Under the pieces are notes generated by a model. It did no database searches and was not told the DNA's origin. It saw only the letters and a list, made by a program, of their open reading frames with translations. A stretch of 64,000 nucleotides of DNA, from the NCBI RefSeq assembly GCF_947623445.1, contig NC_135247.1:17362501-17426500 (forward strand), given 5' to 3'. Origin of the DNA: Clavelina lepadiformis. Lineage: Eukaryota; Chordata; Ascidiacea; Aplousobranchia; Clavelinidae. Position 1 is the first letter of the stretch. Every line of letters begins with the position of its first letter. Below, piece by piece: positions 25,501-37,800 of this stretch. The position numbers were made by a program, and so were the translations under genes.

Positions 25501-28354
25501 GGATTGTGAAGAACAGCGGATGTCCACTGAACTGGATCAACTAAAATCCCGTATCTAAAACAAGGTGTATATAATTATATATATCTTGTGTGGTTTACAA
25601 GCATGATTACACAAAAATCTTATTAGCAGGTTACATCGTGACATCTATGGTACTTGACTTACTTCAAAATATTTTCCAAAAACACTCTGGCATTTGAAAT
25701 TGCCTGAAAAAGAATTTTGCTTAATAAATTCATAAAATTATGTAATGTTAATAAATCAAAACACATTTTCAAAAATCTTCATCATTGCAACAGCCTATGG
25801 CCATTTATATGGTGCCCAAGAAATAAAAAACTATAGGTGCATGTGGCAATCCTGTTCACTTGCGCAAAATAATAAAATGATATAAATACGAACCAATAAA
25901 ACAACACATAAATTGAGGAAGCCTCTGTAGTCATCGAAACCACTTGTGATGCTGAAGAGTGATCGACGTGCAGTATGACATCTGCAAAATTACATAAAAA
26001 AATGAACGAACAACGTAAAAACAAAACATTTGCATAAAAGAGTTTGCAAATTACAAAACTCTGTATCGCAATTCACAATCTTTTAGAATTATCGGTGCCA
26101 TTAGTTTAAGACATAGCTATTATTGCCGAACTAGGCCTATCATACTTTTTGATCCCATAAAAAGGAATTTCTTTGATTTTTTCAACTTTTTCTACTGTCG
26201 CATCGCCGTTTGCGTAATCATGAAAATTCGAATCGTGGCTGGTGCTCGTGGATCGAGTTGATCGCCTGCGCACTGTCGGTTCAGACATTTTTCTTTCTGC
26301 AAAATATACTCCCGTGCTCTTACAATGCCAGCCATATAACCATAGATTTGCAAGAGTTTATAAACTTCTGGATAAAACATTAGGAAGTGCAGTAGTATGT
26401 GTTTATGAATTGCAAACATTTTGCAATGATAGCAAACTGCAAAAATATTAGCCAGTCATCTATAGAAGGCTGTAACTTCTGAAGCTGAGTTCAACAACAA
26501 ATATTTTCAAAATTAGTAAACACCTCTTCATTACCTGATTACAGTAGGCTACAATGCTACATAGGACAAAATGGTATTATTTTTTGGGGTCTAGTGCAGA
26601 CGTGCACAACCAGATGACGTCACAATTTGAGTAGCTGGGGTCAAGTATGAAAAGGCATCCTGTGGTTGTGAACTTCTACACCAGACCCATGTTTCATATC
26701 TGCATTAACTCTTGTCAAGGATCTAACAATTTGTATTAATCTGAGATAAGTAGTTGGGTTAGAATAACAGACAAGTTAACAGTAAATTCATTAATAATAA
26801 TTAATGCTTTCATTAAGGTTTGTTTTAACTTGGATGATAGATTGATGTTAGATTTAGCCAAGTTAAGGTTGGTAAAAAATAACTTTTAAGTTAGCTTAGC
26901 ATGTAACAATATAAGCAAGAAAAACTTTCGCAATGAAATAACTCAAAACGCAGTGATGTTCAACTACGCGTAGGACAGTATAGTATAGGCCATAGGGGAT
27001 GTACTGGTAACCTACACAATTAAGTTTTAAGCCAACTTGTTTCTGCCTGACTGAGCCTGAAATAGCGTCATCGGTTTTTCGCTATATATGATTTAACTAC
27101 TTAATCGACAACTTCCTTCAACCTTTGGGCTGTTCCTATACAACTGATTTGCTAAGTATTAGCACCGCTGTACAACTTCATCTCTTTAACAACTAAGTTA
27201 ATAGGTCAGTGGATATTTACATTAGATGATCAGATTATTATCGCGCCAAACGACATTTTCGATTTAGTCGAAACATGATAAACTTTCCGTCGTTTTTAAC
27301 ATTTCCTTTCACTTTTTACGAGGCTGATCTCTCCTACGAGCGTTCCGAAGTGTGTATAGCTTAAACTGTAACTAAAAAAATACACATTTTGTTATAACTT
27401 ACAGTGCGTCACGTAACAGACATAGCAGTCTTCCATCACGCGATTTAAAGCGTCGTAAATGCACACATTTCATGCTCACATTTAGCACTTGCCTTTTGGA
27501 AATAACTTACTCAAAACAAGAAAATCGATTCACGCAACACATTTAACCAATTAAAATATTTTTTGTTTGCTTGTCTTGTCTGCAAGATTTAAGCTGTTAA
27601 ATAAGTTTCGACACAAACTCCACTATGGTAAAACGTGAAGGTTTAACATTCTGTACGTCACGTATTGACCTCCGTCCTGCTTATAGGCTACTCGCCAACT
27701 TTAAATCAGAGATATCTCATTTCAACAAGTCCGCTTCGGACTTTGGACTTTTAGTCTGTCTAATGTTTTGCCGTAACAATAAATGACGTTATATAGATGT
27801 GATCAATGACGCAACGCAAAAACATCTACTAATATTTCGTCACTAATAAAGTTCCTAAAGCAGCAAAAGTTTCCTTGTTCACAACTGGCCCTGTAATTTG
27901 GTAAACAAGACATTTCAATGTATTTATATTTGGAAATTGTTGAACGGGTTTTTCATTTTAGAAAAATATTACTGCACAAAACTTTCGTTACTTTGCTGAA
28001 GATCTGGCAGTAAATAGCCAACTCCTCAAAATCATGAGCACGAATGAGTAACTTAATAAGTAATAACTTTCGCTCGTTTTCGATTCTAACTTCATGTAGA
28101 GCGTACATAAGATTTCTTTTTACTTTGCAAAACTTCGTTCAAGACGAAACAAACCTACCTCTTTTGTAACAAACAGGTACAGTAACATCTGCAGATCCAT
28201 TGAAAAAAACATCATCATTTTCAAATGCACAAGGTTCTTCTGAGGGTAACCATAGATTGTCATCACTTCGCCTTATGCAACCTGCGTGGTCAGGAAAGTC
28301 TTCGTGACACAGGTCCCCGTTTTCGGAAAGACTATGCTTTATTTCTTCCGGCAT
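22568..28354 (-). CDS. DGAT1: Diacylglycerol O-acyltransferase 1
   Basis: ER multispanning MBOAT enzyme that joins fatty acyl-CoA to diacylglycerol to make triacylglycerol. Sixteen exons: 28159-28354, 26146-26296, 25894-25981, 25663-25703, 25469-25554, 25202-25254, 24955-25057, 24699-24827, 24525-24580, 24300-24434, 23840-23920, 23598-23642, 23400-23512, 23004-23157, 22852-22914, 22568-22720. Family blocks: [61 protein letters not shown], the FYxDWWN motif (FYRDWWN, split across a splice site), [17 protein letters not shown] and SAFFHE with the catalytic His, then [16 protein letters not shown]. From the ATG at 26288 ([11 protein letters not shown]) the protein is 480 aa, close to human 488. 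The exon at 28159-28354 joins in phase and adds 68 residues, giving 548 aa. Either start may be used; a TTTTGCAG acceptor lies just before the inner ATG. Confidence 0.95.
26297..28158 (-). other. DGAT1 first intron, possible internal promoter
   Basis: A 1.86-kb intron separates the upstream exon from the exon carrying the conventional DGAT1 start. Its acceptor TTTTGCAG (rc of 26297-26304) lies 9 bases before ATG 26288, so this site could also accept a spliced leader or a different 5' UTR exon. No repeat or other exon was recognised inside. Confidence 0.45.
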
Positions 28355-31300
28355 TTTGAGTTTGGAACTTTAATCCGGTATCCAATCTATTTGAGTCAGT
28401 TTGATATGGTACTGCCTTTATCAATTATCACTAAATGAACAATGGCAATCAACTGCCCAAGGCGTCGGACTTTTAACGATTTGTCCTCTCGTTTCTTTTT
28501 GCACAGAGTCGTAACTTTAATTTAAATAGACACAACCTAATTGCCTTCCAGAGCTCTTTAACAGTCACTGAGCAGCACAACAAAATTTAAATCAGTCCGT
28601 TTGTTTTCATCACCCAACATTACATCACAGACCGGCTTCCGGGAATGTTGCCAGCGTTAAGAATTTTCCACGTGCCCATAATCGTAACACGCCAAATACA
28701 CGCCACTAACACGCCGGCCAGCGACAATCCAAGAAAAGTTCATTATTATCCACACCGACAAATAAGTTACAACCACGCGTAATCCACACTTCAACAAAGT
28801 GCAGACTGCCGCAAGATTAGTTATTACGCCTTCAAATATTAGACGTATTGACACACTAATTATCACGTAGCGATGTGCCTTTACAGTACCAGGAATTGAG
28901 TACGTCTTGTTGATTGGCCTGCAAATCACTTTACACTTGAATGACCTGTTAGAAAATTAATTACAAAGCGGCGTTCTTGGACCGCATGTCTACCCACGTG
29001 AGAACGTGTCTGTGAAAATGACGCAACATGGCGTAATATTAGGAGCGTGTGTATTTCGTCAACAAAAAAACAGATCAAACTAGTAGCATGGAAATAACAT
29101 GCAAAGTGACAAAAGAAATCGGCAATACTGTACCTGCACAAGAATTCACACCAATTGCAAAACAATGACAAACACTACTGAACAATGCACAAACACGACG
29201 TCATAAACTTAAGGCAGCAATTTTAAAACTTTGTTTTGTTTTTATCAAAACGTAGAATGCTTCGTACGGGTATAAGCGATGCGAGCGCACAGTACAAAAT
29301 AGATACTGCTGGCACAATGAAAATGTAACAACTGCAATGTACACCATGTTCCGCAATGAATGCAATAAGGCTTGGTGCGTGGTTGACCAGAAATGGAAAC
29401 GTTTGTCGTATTTCCCGAGTGGATCGATAGGTATCGTTCTGACTCAATAGTTCCAGAAAGTTGCCTGAAACATGCAGCAGCACGATAAATGGTTGTTGTT
29501 CAATTCGGAACCGCTTAAACCCTGTGCAACCACTGAAATATTGTTAGATCAACGGCACAGTGTGGTAAAAATCGTATCAGATAAGCGACCAAATGAATGA
29601 AAAAGTTGACGTAAAAATTGTGCTGACGTGAAGACAAAAGAAAGAATTTAGTTTGTGATTTGAACTACATCGACAACTAGAAACGCATTAAAACTCACAT
29701 GCAACACAAAAGAAAAGCCGGGTGGATGGAAGCAACAAATATTTCGCTCCACTGAAAACAAGCGCATGCAAAAAAATTGACACCGTCAATTTTGAAATTG
29801 GCTAAGACAGCAATGAGCAAAAAAACAATCACATAAACCTAAACTTCATTACATCCTACAATTCAATATGTCAAGTCTATTTCAATAAAAACGTGCAACT
29901 TATTTCGACAAGCATATTTTGACCAGTAATAACCTTTCAGTTGCGAAGGAAATCACGTGGCTTATAACAGTGGTGGAAAACGGGACAAAGCAAAATCTAC
30001 GTTGAGTAATCAGAGGCGGTTTCATTCCACTAATGCAGCAGGCTTGGGTAATAATACTCGTTCGTAAAAAAGTTCGACATATTTCAAGAATCAAACGATG
30101 AAAAAAAATAAACAAATACTGGGCACCACAATTAGTATTTATCATACGTAAGCAGTCATAATTGGCGGGAAAAAGCAGCTGTAAATTATCAGTGGCAAAA
30201 GGCAAATCTTTTTCAAATATCAAAATGTGCACGTTAAAAAAATGGTGATCGGTCAATTCAACACAAGAACTATTCAACCTACAGATGTTGGTTGGGTCAT
30301 CCTGGGTTGAATCGTCGTGTGTTGGAATTGGCCTGGAACCAAAATTATATGAAAGCGTTTTCCTACTTCTAACCTTTTGCGGCGGGTAGACATGTTATAC
30401 TTTTATTTAAATATTAATTGAACGGTTCCGACAAAGGCAAGATACGCGAGGGTGGTAACCATAGAACAGTTATTTACAATATCTCAAATATGAAATGCAA
30501 TGATAAAGTTTTCTTGCAGCATCTCCCTATGTTCAAGGGCGTATCTGATGATTCGTACATCGGTGTTTTCAAAGAAAATTTAGCTCTAAGTTCCCCAATC
30601 AATCAAAATGTTGTCTTTTTCAGAAAGAATTTAAGAATTTTATGGCGAAATATATTTCTTAAAAAAAAACAAACGTTCTGATTGTTTTAAGAACTTTGCT
30701 GAATTGTCTCAAATATTCTAATGAATATGCAATAAAGTTAATGCAATGAAATTCGACAAACGATCCACCGCAAGAAACACCGCCATCTGAATTCTAGGTC
30801 GGAAAGAAAATGGATTCTTTTTAGCTTTAGTGCTTCTTTTGTTGCGGAAATATGCAGAGATCCAGGTTAGGATTTATTTTCTTGTGGTGGTTTCAGTGAG
30901 CCCCGTCGTGACGAACGTATACTAAAATTTCGTTTTAATGACGTCAGCACATGAACCTGTGTAAAAATAAACCAAAACTGGATGAGAGATGGTTTGATTG
31001 GAGACCGACTGCACATTCAGAAGTGTCTTTGTATGTTCAGGTTAATTCGCATTTCCAACATAAATTAGTTTTAGCCGACAAATAACACCTGGACTTAAGC
31101 AAGAAATTCTAACGGTGTATCACACATGGATATAATTGTACGAAATATGAGCGGTATTTTGGCGCAACAAAAACAAAAAGCATTCCTACAGAAGTAACAA
31201 ATCGTATAATTTACACCACGACATACTTTTAAAACACAGCACATTATCACAAGTAGTGATACAAAGTGTAATGTAGATGTGTAGCAAAATGTATAAACTA

Positions 31301-31850
31301 AATGCGCGTTCTAATCATAAGATTCAGAACCAGGCAACAGATAATTAATAAAACGGAAAGCTTGTTAACTACAAGCCATTATATAATTGGTGGAAAATTC
31401 CATAAAAACAAGGCTAGGTGATGCACACTTATTCTGTTAACATCGCAACACCAATTAAATTTTGAAATCTATTCATACGCATGATGGAGGACCAGCTGTG
31501 ATAACTAGTTAACACTACCAGTAGCTAAATTGCTGAGTAGCTAGACTAAGCTACCGAGCTTCCACTTGTATATTATATATAAAATATATCAGAGCATACA
31601 GGCAAGAATGGAGAATTTACAACACGTAGCACAGCAAGCATAGGAAAGTGATTCAAAAGTACAAAGTCTTTTACAACAACATTTTCAGAAGAGCCTGTCA
31701 AAGTATTTAACGGAAAATGGAACTAGTGATAAAGAGGAAAAGCAGTAGTTGAAATGTAGCCTTGCCTGGCAGAAATCCAGCCGAAGAAGTGGCGTTTTAA
31801 AGGTGAAATCAGCATGAAGCACTGCAACATAAAAGCACCTGATCACCTAC
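28355..31850. other. Intergenic: DGAT1 5' flank and downstream flank of CACNB
   Basis: About 3.5 kb with several 80-125 codon minus-strand open frames (28657-28929, 28926-29171, 29223-29483, 29900-30277). None resembles a known family or forms a supported exon chain. The part nearest 31850 probably holds the CACNB 3' UTR and possibly alternative last exons. No transposon ends were recognised. Confidence 0.5.
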
Positions 31851-34800
31851 CTATGTTACCTGTAAGTTAGCAGGCTGTGCGTTGTGTGTACTTCGGGCAA
31901 GGGCAGGGTTGCTGTACATGTTAGGTGGATGCGTGGCTCTCCAGTACATTTCAAGGTACTCAGCGAGGTGGTCGCAAGCATCCTGTAACTGATTTTCTTC
32001 CAATATGACGTCAAAGAGATCCTGTGATTTATTAAATAGGAGTCTAACTAATTTGCTGAATTTAAACAGGCGTTTTCTTTCCACCATATGATGTCATCGG
32101 GCTTACCGGATTGCATTGTGCCAGTTTCTCTGCCGCCATTGTTTGCATGTTGAGATGTTTTATTTGGGACTTCCCCCGTGATTTAATTAACCTCTGCAAT
32201 ACCTAACAGAACGCAAGTCTTATTCAAATAACAACAAACTTTCATAATAACAAGAAGAAGCAGAAGTATTAACTTTTCCAATATTTTTTTACCATATTAT
32301 ATTGAGAATGGTTGTAGCTTCGACCGAAACATTGATATAACAAAATGTTTCTCAAGGTTTTCATTTTTGTTCTATTGCCAATTTCTCCTACAACTGCCGT
32401 AAACAGACAATAGAAATCTTCTTACCATGACCTGAACTAACCTTAGTTGATGAGATCCTGAGGCAGACCATGATGGGAGCAAGGGAGGTTTTAGAGAGAT
32501 GGGAAGGATGGTTGATGGTGTCTGCATCCAGCACAACCAACTGCAGTGTTCGGGCAATTTCGAAGATTCTCTCAATTTCGTACTGGACCTCAGCTTAAAA
32601 GCAACCAGCCGGTAAGATTTTCAAGACTGAACTGAAAGCTTATCTGTAATGACTATATCTTCTACTTTGCCTTGTTTGTTTTGGTGGTTCATCGACCGTA
32701 TATTACCCACTACTGGGGACTTATTTGCATAACAAATGCAAATAAAAATTGCAAAACACAGTTAAAAGTATGGGTATAAAGACAGATAATACCAAGCATG
32801 CCACCACTATATCCTGAAAACTAACGCCCCCGAAACAATGTTGAATTAACACAATGCTAATGGTTGAGAGAAGTTACAGTTGAGATTTGATCATTTGGGA
32901 TTTTGTCGTTAGGAAAAATGTATTTTGGAAATTGGGCGGACCAAGAACTTGTATAGTAACAAGTTTTCAAAGAAATGCTGCAGTATGCAGTTTTTATAAA
33001 ACAAAAAAAATTTAAAATGAAATTTATCATAACTGGAATTAAAGCAGACGACTGCTTTTGTTTCAACTCAGTAAGTGTGGATGCTCAATGTGAAGAAATT
33101 TACAGTACAGTTTTTTCCAAAACTCAAGCAAAAAACACAACCAGATTCAGATTATACAGAAAACAAGAGTCCAACTGACGAAAGCATAGAAAATACCAAC
33201 CTACACTTGATCTTGTGTTTGACTTTTCAATAGCCGCACGTTTAGTTGGGTTGTTCAAAATAGATCGTTTAGCCAATGCAATATCAGCAGTAACACGTGT
33301 GATTGAGATCCGACCTTCAAATCTCCGTTTCAGAAAGTCGAAAATAGCTTTTTGCATCATGTCAGTAACCTTGAAAAATGCCAAAGCAAAGCAACAACCA
33401 AATAAAACAACAGGAGTCATCACATTCATTTGCACAAAATATTGCCCTACATTAGAATAAGGTAGCCTTGATGTCGCAAGTGTTACCTCGTAGCCTTTAA
33501 GGGACGGTCCGCATAGAATAATGGGTCTCATTGATGGCACGACATCATAAGGTGGAACGTTTTCTTGTTTTTTAAAGAAAGGTTTTCTCTTTCCATCCTT
33601 GTTCACTCCAGAACTTGTCATCGATGAAACGCTCGTCTTTGGACTTCTGGCCAAAGCATTCAATAAGCATGGTTTGATGGTTTTACAGGGTAATTTAAAT
33701 TGAAATTGCGAAGAAAAGTACGAAATTGCAATTTCATGAACACAAGAAAGTTATAGTTTAGTCGTGTACTTCAAGGGCAATGCTTTATTGTTTAAATGTC
33801 TTGTCATAAACAGAAAAACAATTGCTCCACTCTACCGCACCACCACTACTTTCAGCTTCATACTATCGCACTTTGCATGGCAAAAAACAATATGATTCTA
33901 TCACCTGCATTAAACTAAACTCTGCTTTATTGGACCTTACGTTTCAAATGGATTAGTTGGTATTTCTACAAGATTATCAATATTAACATATTCATTAACA
34001 AATTATGAAATCTGACACCACAACACTGAAACAGGAGCATCACCAAGTGTGGAAAACAAAGCAGAAAAAACAACAGATCAATAAAGTAACCTCGTCAAGT
34101 TACAGCTGGCCAAATTCTTGCCAGCAAATTGAATTAGAATTGAACAAGCGCAAGGGAAAATGAAATCAAGACAAACATGGAATACAAGAAAATTTTACTG
34201 CCAAGCTAGTTTTAGGTGAAAATCCATGGATATTTCAATTTCCACAATATCAGTTCTACAGCAATTTAACTGCTAATGAAGATCACCATTGAATCACAAA
34301 ATGAGTAAATAGAACTTTTCACCTGACAAAACAAATAGACAATCCCAATACAATAAATAAACTATAGAAAAGATATAATAAATAAACTTAATGAAACTAA
34401 CCAGCGCCTTACAATGTATTTACAACAGATTTACAGCTTTGTATTTACCTTTGTGCAGATGAAGAGAGGTTTTGTGCGTTCGTTGAATCATATTCATCGT
34501 CATCAGCACCAGTGGTATCCATATCACAAGTGACTACATGCACAATTGGAATTTGATTTAGAAATTATTTTGACCATTATTGGCACACCAATGCATCACA
34601 TAATCAGAAAACCTTGTTTGGTTTAGTCAGTTCAATTTAAGTTGTCAGTGACCAAGAAGGCAACAGGGGCAGTGTTTTTAAGGTGTTTTTGAGAACCAAA
34701 ACAGTCCTTAAATTTCACCAACGGTCTCTTAAACTTAAGCTTTTGCAACCACAGCAGAAAGTTTGCAGGTAGTTAGTTTTTAAATGTGGCAAAAATTTCT

Positions 34801-37800
34801 CTCGTGATCTCTTAAAATTTGTTAGCGGTCACCAAAGTTAGATCTTGAAAAAAACCCGAACAGGGGTTTTCCCAACTCACCTGACGAAGGTGGGGTGGAT
34901 CTCTGAGATAGAGTATTGCCTTCACCCAGGGTGGTGGTCGATGTTCCCCCGGATTTTGACATGTAGAACTTATTTGATTTTAGGTTTTGCATCTGCCTCA
35001 ATGCTTCAAGTTTAACAGGAGACGGAATAAAGCCAACGCCGCAACCTTCTTTAACTAATCTTCCTATCCACCAGTCGTTGTTAAATTTCTGCAAGTTTTA
35101 AGCGATTGATGTAACATGCTGCTCACACTAACTTCCACTGAGTAGACAATAAGTTATCCCGTTCTATGTTCTATGGCAAACGTGCAGTGATTGTAAAAGA
35201 AATGAAACATACTAACTGATCCGCATTAAGTTATTCAACTAAATTAAACTTAATTCAACAAATCTAGTTTTTTAATAAAAGGTGTCTGCATTATTTTATC
35301 TTCATATTGACGACAAGTAACGGCAGTACAGAAACAATGATAATGCTCAATTATGTTACTGAAGTAGGAATGTTAAAGGGAAAAAATTGTCTTTGTCGAA
35401 TTACGACTTCGTTACCTCTTTTATATGAAGAAAATCTCGCACTTCAAATGATACAGCTGATCCCTGGACAGGAGAGTCATCGTCATGACTACCATCATAG
35501 CAGATGTTGGACCGAACAGCAAATGCAACCGCCTTTGTCTAAAACACGAACAAAAAATCCCCTATGGCAAAATTGTAGCTAGCAGCAAACTAAAATGTTA
35601 CAAAAAGATATAGTTAAAGGACCTTAAATGACCTTTAGCTATAGATGTATGTCAGCTCGACAACTACGGACATGCCGAATCGAAATTATATCATAGATGT
35701 ATGAATATTAACTTTTTCCAGTCCTTCACAAATATGAATCTTGCAGACAAACTTTGGTAAAATCATTGATATTGAATAAAGCAAAGTTAAGTCATCGGTT
35801 GCGTGATTGACTGCAAAGATGTTGCAGTGGTTGCAAGATCTTTGTAGTTTCAAAGAAGCAAAAACAGGTCAAATTTTATCGTTCATCACTGAAGAGTTAT
35901 ATATGTTTTAGTATATTATCGCTATCACAGAGCGTAGTGGGCAAAGTTGGCAGGTTCAAAAACAAACATGGGTACAACCCTGATATTAACAAACCTGTTA
36001 AAACTCACTGACACCACATCTTTAAAAATCGAAACTGATTTATTAACAACATTTTACAAGATATCTGTGGTCATCGAATGACTTTTATGTGCCGAAGAAA
36101 CACTATAAGATTTAATATAATAACTTACCCACTAACATAAAGGAAACATACACATGTGGTTCTAGTAAATTCTAAATCACCACATATAGTTATTGAGTGG
36201 CCTGAACAAGTGAGCTAGCAATTGAATGACACAATTACCTTGGCCTTCTCCAGTTGCGCGAGAGCTTGACGTTCGTTCTCACGACGAACAGCTTCACGGT
36301 CCTCCTCTAGTGATATGTCCGAGTCAGATGGCCGACTTGTGTAAGAGTCGGCTGAAAACTGAACAAAAATACCGACATGGTTGACAATTTTCCTCACAAT
36401 ACAATGTGTACAATGATGAACTTATAGAAGTTGTTGGGGTTTTAGTAGAGTTCACCAGCAGTTATCTGAAGTATATCACAGTCATAGGTGGGCAGTACCG
36501 AATTACTGTACCACGGTACTTTTTCAATATCGATACCGGTAGCGTCGATACTTTTGAAAAAAAGTACCGAATTACTTTTTACAAAAAATTTCAGCCGGTC
36601 CCAGTACTCAGTACTTTTCACATGATTATTTCAAAATTTTAACTTGATATGTTTTCAAAAATACATGTTAATTAATCCTTAATACTAATTTTAGAAATTT
36701 ATTTTTTAAAATCTAGAAATGACAAGCAAAATTGCAAGCGATTAACATCACATATGTTTTAACCTGCAGTAATCTTTATCGTGGGCATAATAGCAGCAAA
36801 CATTGCATTTGCAGCAGCATTTTTTACACAAAAAGTACTGGTACCGAGTACCGGTACCTAACTACTTTTTCAAAATAGTACCGAATACCGGAACCTTTAG
36901 AACATATTTTACCAAGTACGCCACCGACAGTACTTTCAAAGTACCAACTGCACGCCTCTGATCACAGCTCTGTCACTTTGTAAAAAAATTAATGTCCCAT
37001 ACTATGCAGACCATTGACAACCATTAAATAATCATAAGTAACTGCAGATAATCCATATCAATCCTCAAAACTATCTAAATTCCAGTGAAATTTATGTGAG
37101 CATTTGTGACGATTGTAATTGGCTTTAAGATAAGTCTTAAGCACAAAAGGCAAAAGCATATCAGTATATACCAGAATGAATACCATAAATCTAGATTGTA
37201 GAGGTTACCTTGGGAATAGACAAGGTCTTCATAAGTGTGTACTTTACACAACCACACAATATCTTATGCTCCCTTACGCTGACAGAAGCATGTTCAATGC
37301 ATACTCATAAATCACAATAAACCAAGTATATACATTTTCATATGTCGCTTAAAGATCAATAGAATAATTGCTGATAGTATCTTACTATCTTGTGTAACAA
37401 ACGGCCTCCACAGAACATAAAAGCTAATTTGTAGGGTAAAGAGTTCACGTACATCAGAGACTTTTCCTATGGGAACAGAATGCCTGCTGCTTATTAAGTG
37501 CAAGACTGTCACCTTGAAATGCGTGTGAAGCTCTATACTACTTTCCCATTGCCAAAGGATTAAATTGAAGGTTAAAGAACTTGCAATCAGATGCTTTTAG
37601 TTAATAGATCATAGTGAGGCAAATCAATATACTACGCATACGCCACATCAGCAATGCGATTTAATCAGTGCTGTATGATGAAAAAACACAACTTAACATA
37701 TGAAGTATATGTACAGATAGCAAAGTGTCCTACTGTTATAGCAACAAGTGCAGCATGATGATGTAATGTTAATCAACAAAGCAGAAACAACAGTGGAAAG

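Noticed and set aside
29900..30277. 125-codon minus frame in the DGAT1-CACNB spacer
   Set aside because: No family resemblance, no splice-linked neighbours and low-complexity hydrophobic composition; treated as chance.
33203..33207. Earlier CACNB donor at AAGTGTAGG
   Set aside because: It would remove residues and break the conserved NTRSS-x-AEVQ block; the donor 6 bases further (GTTGGT) restores it.
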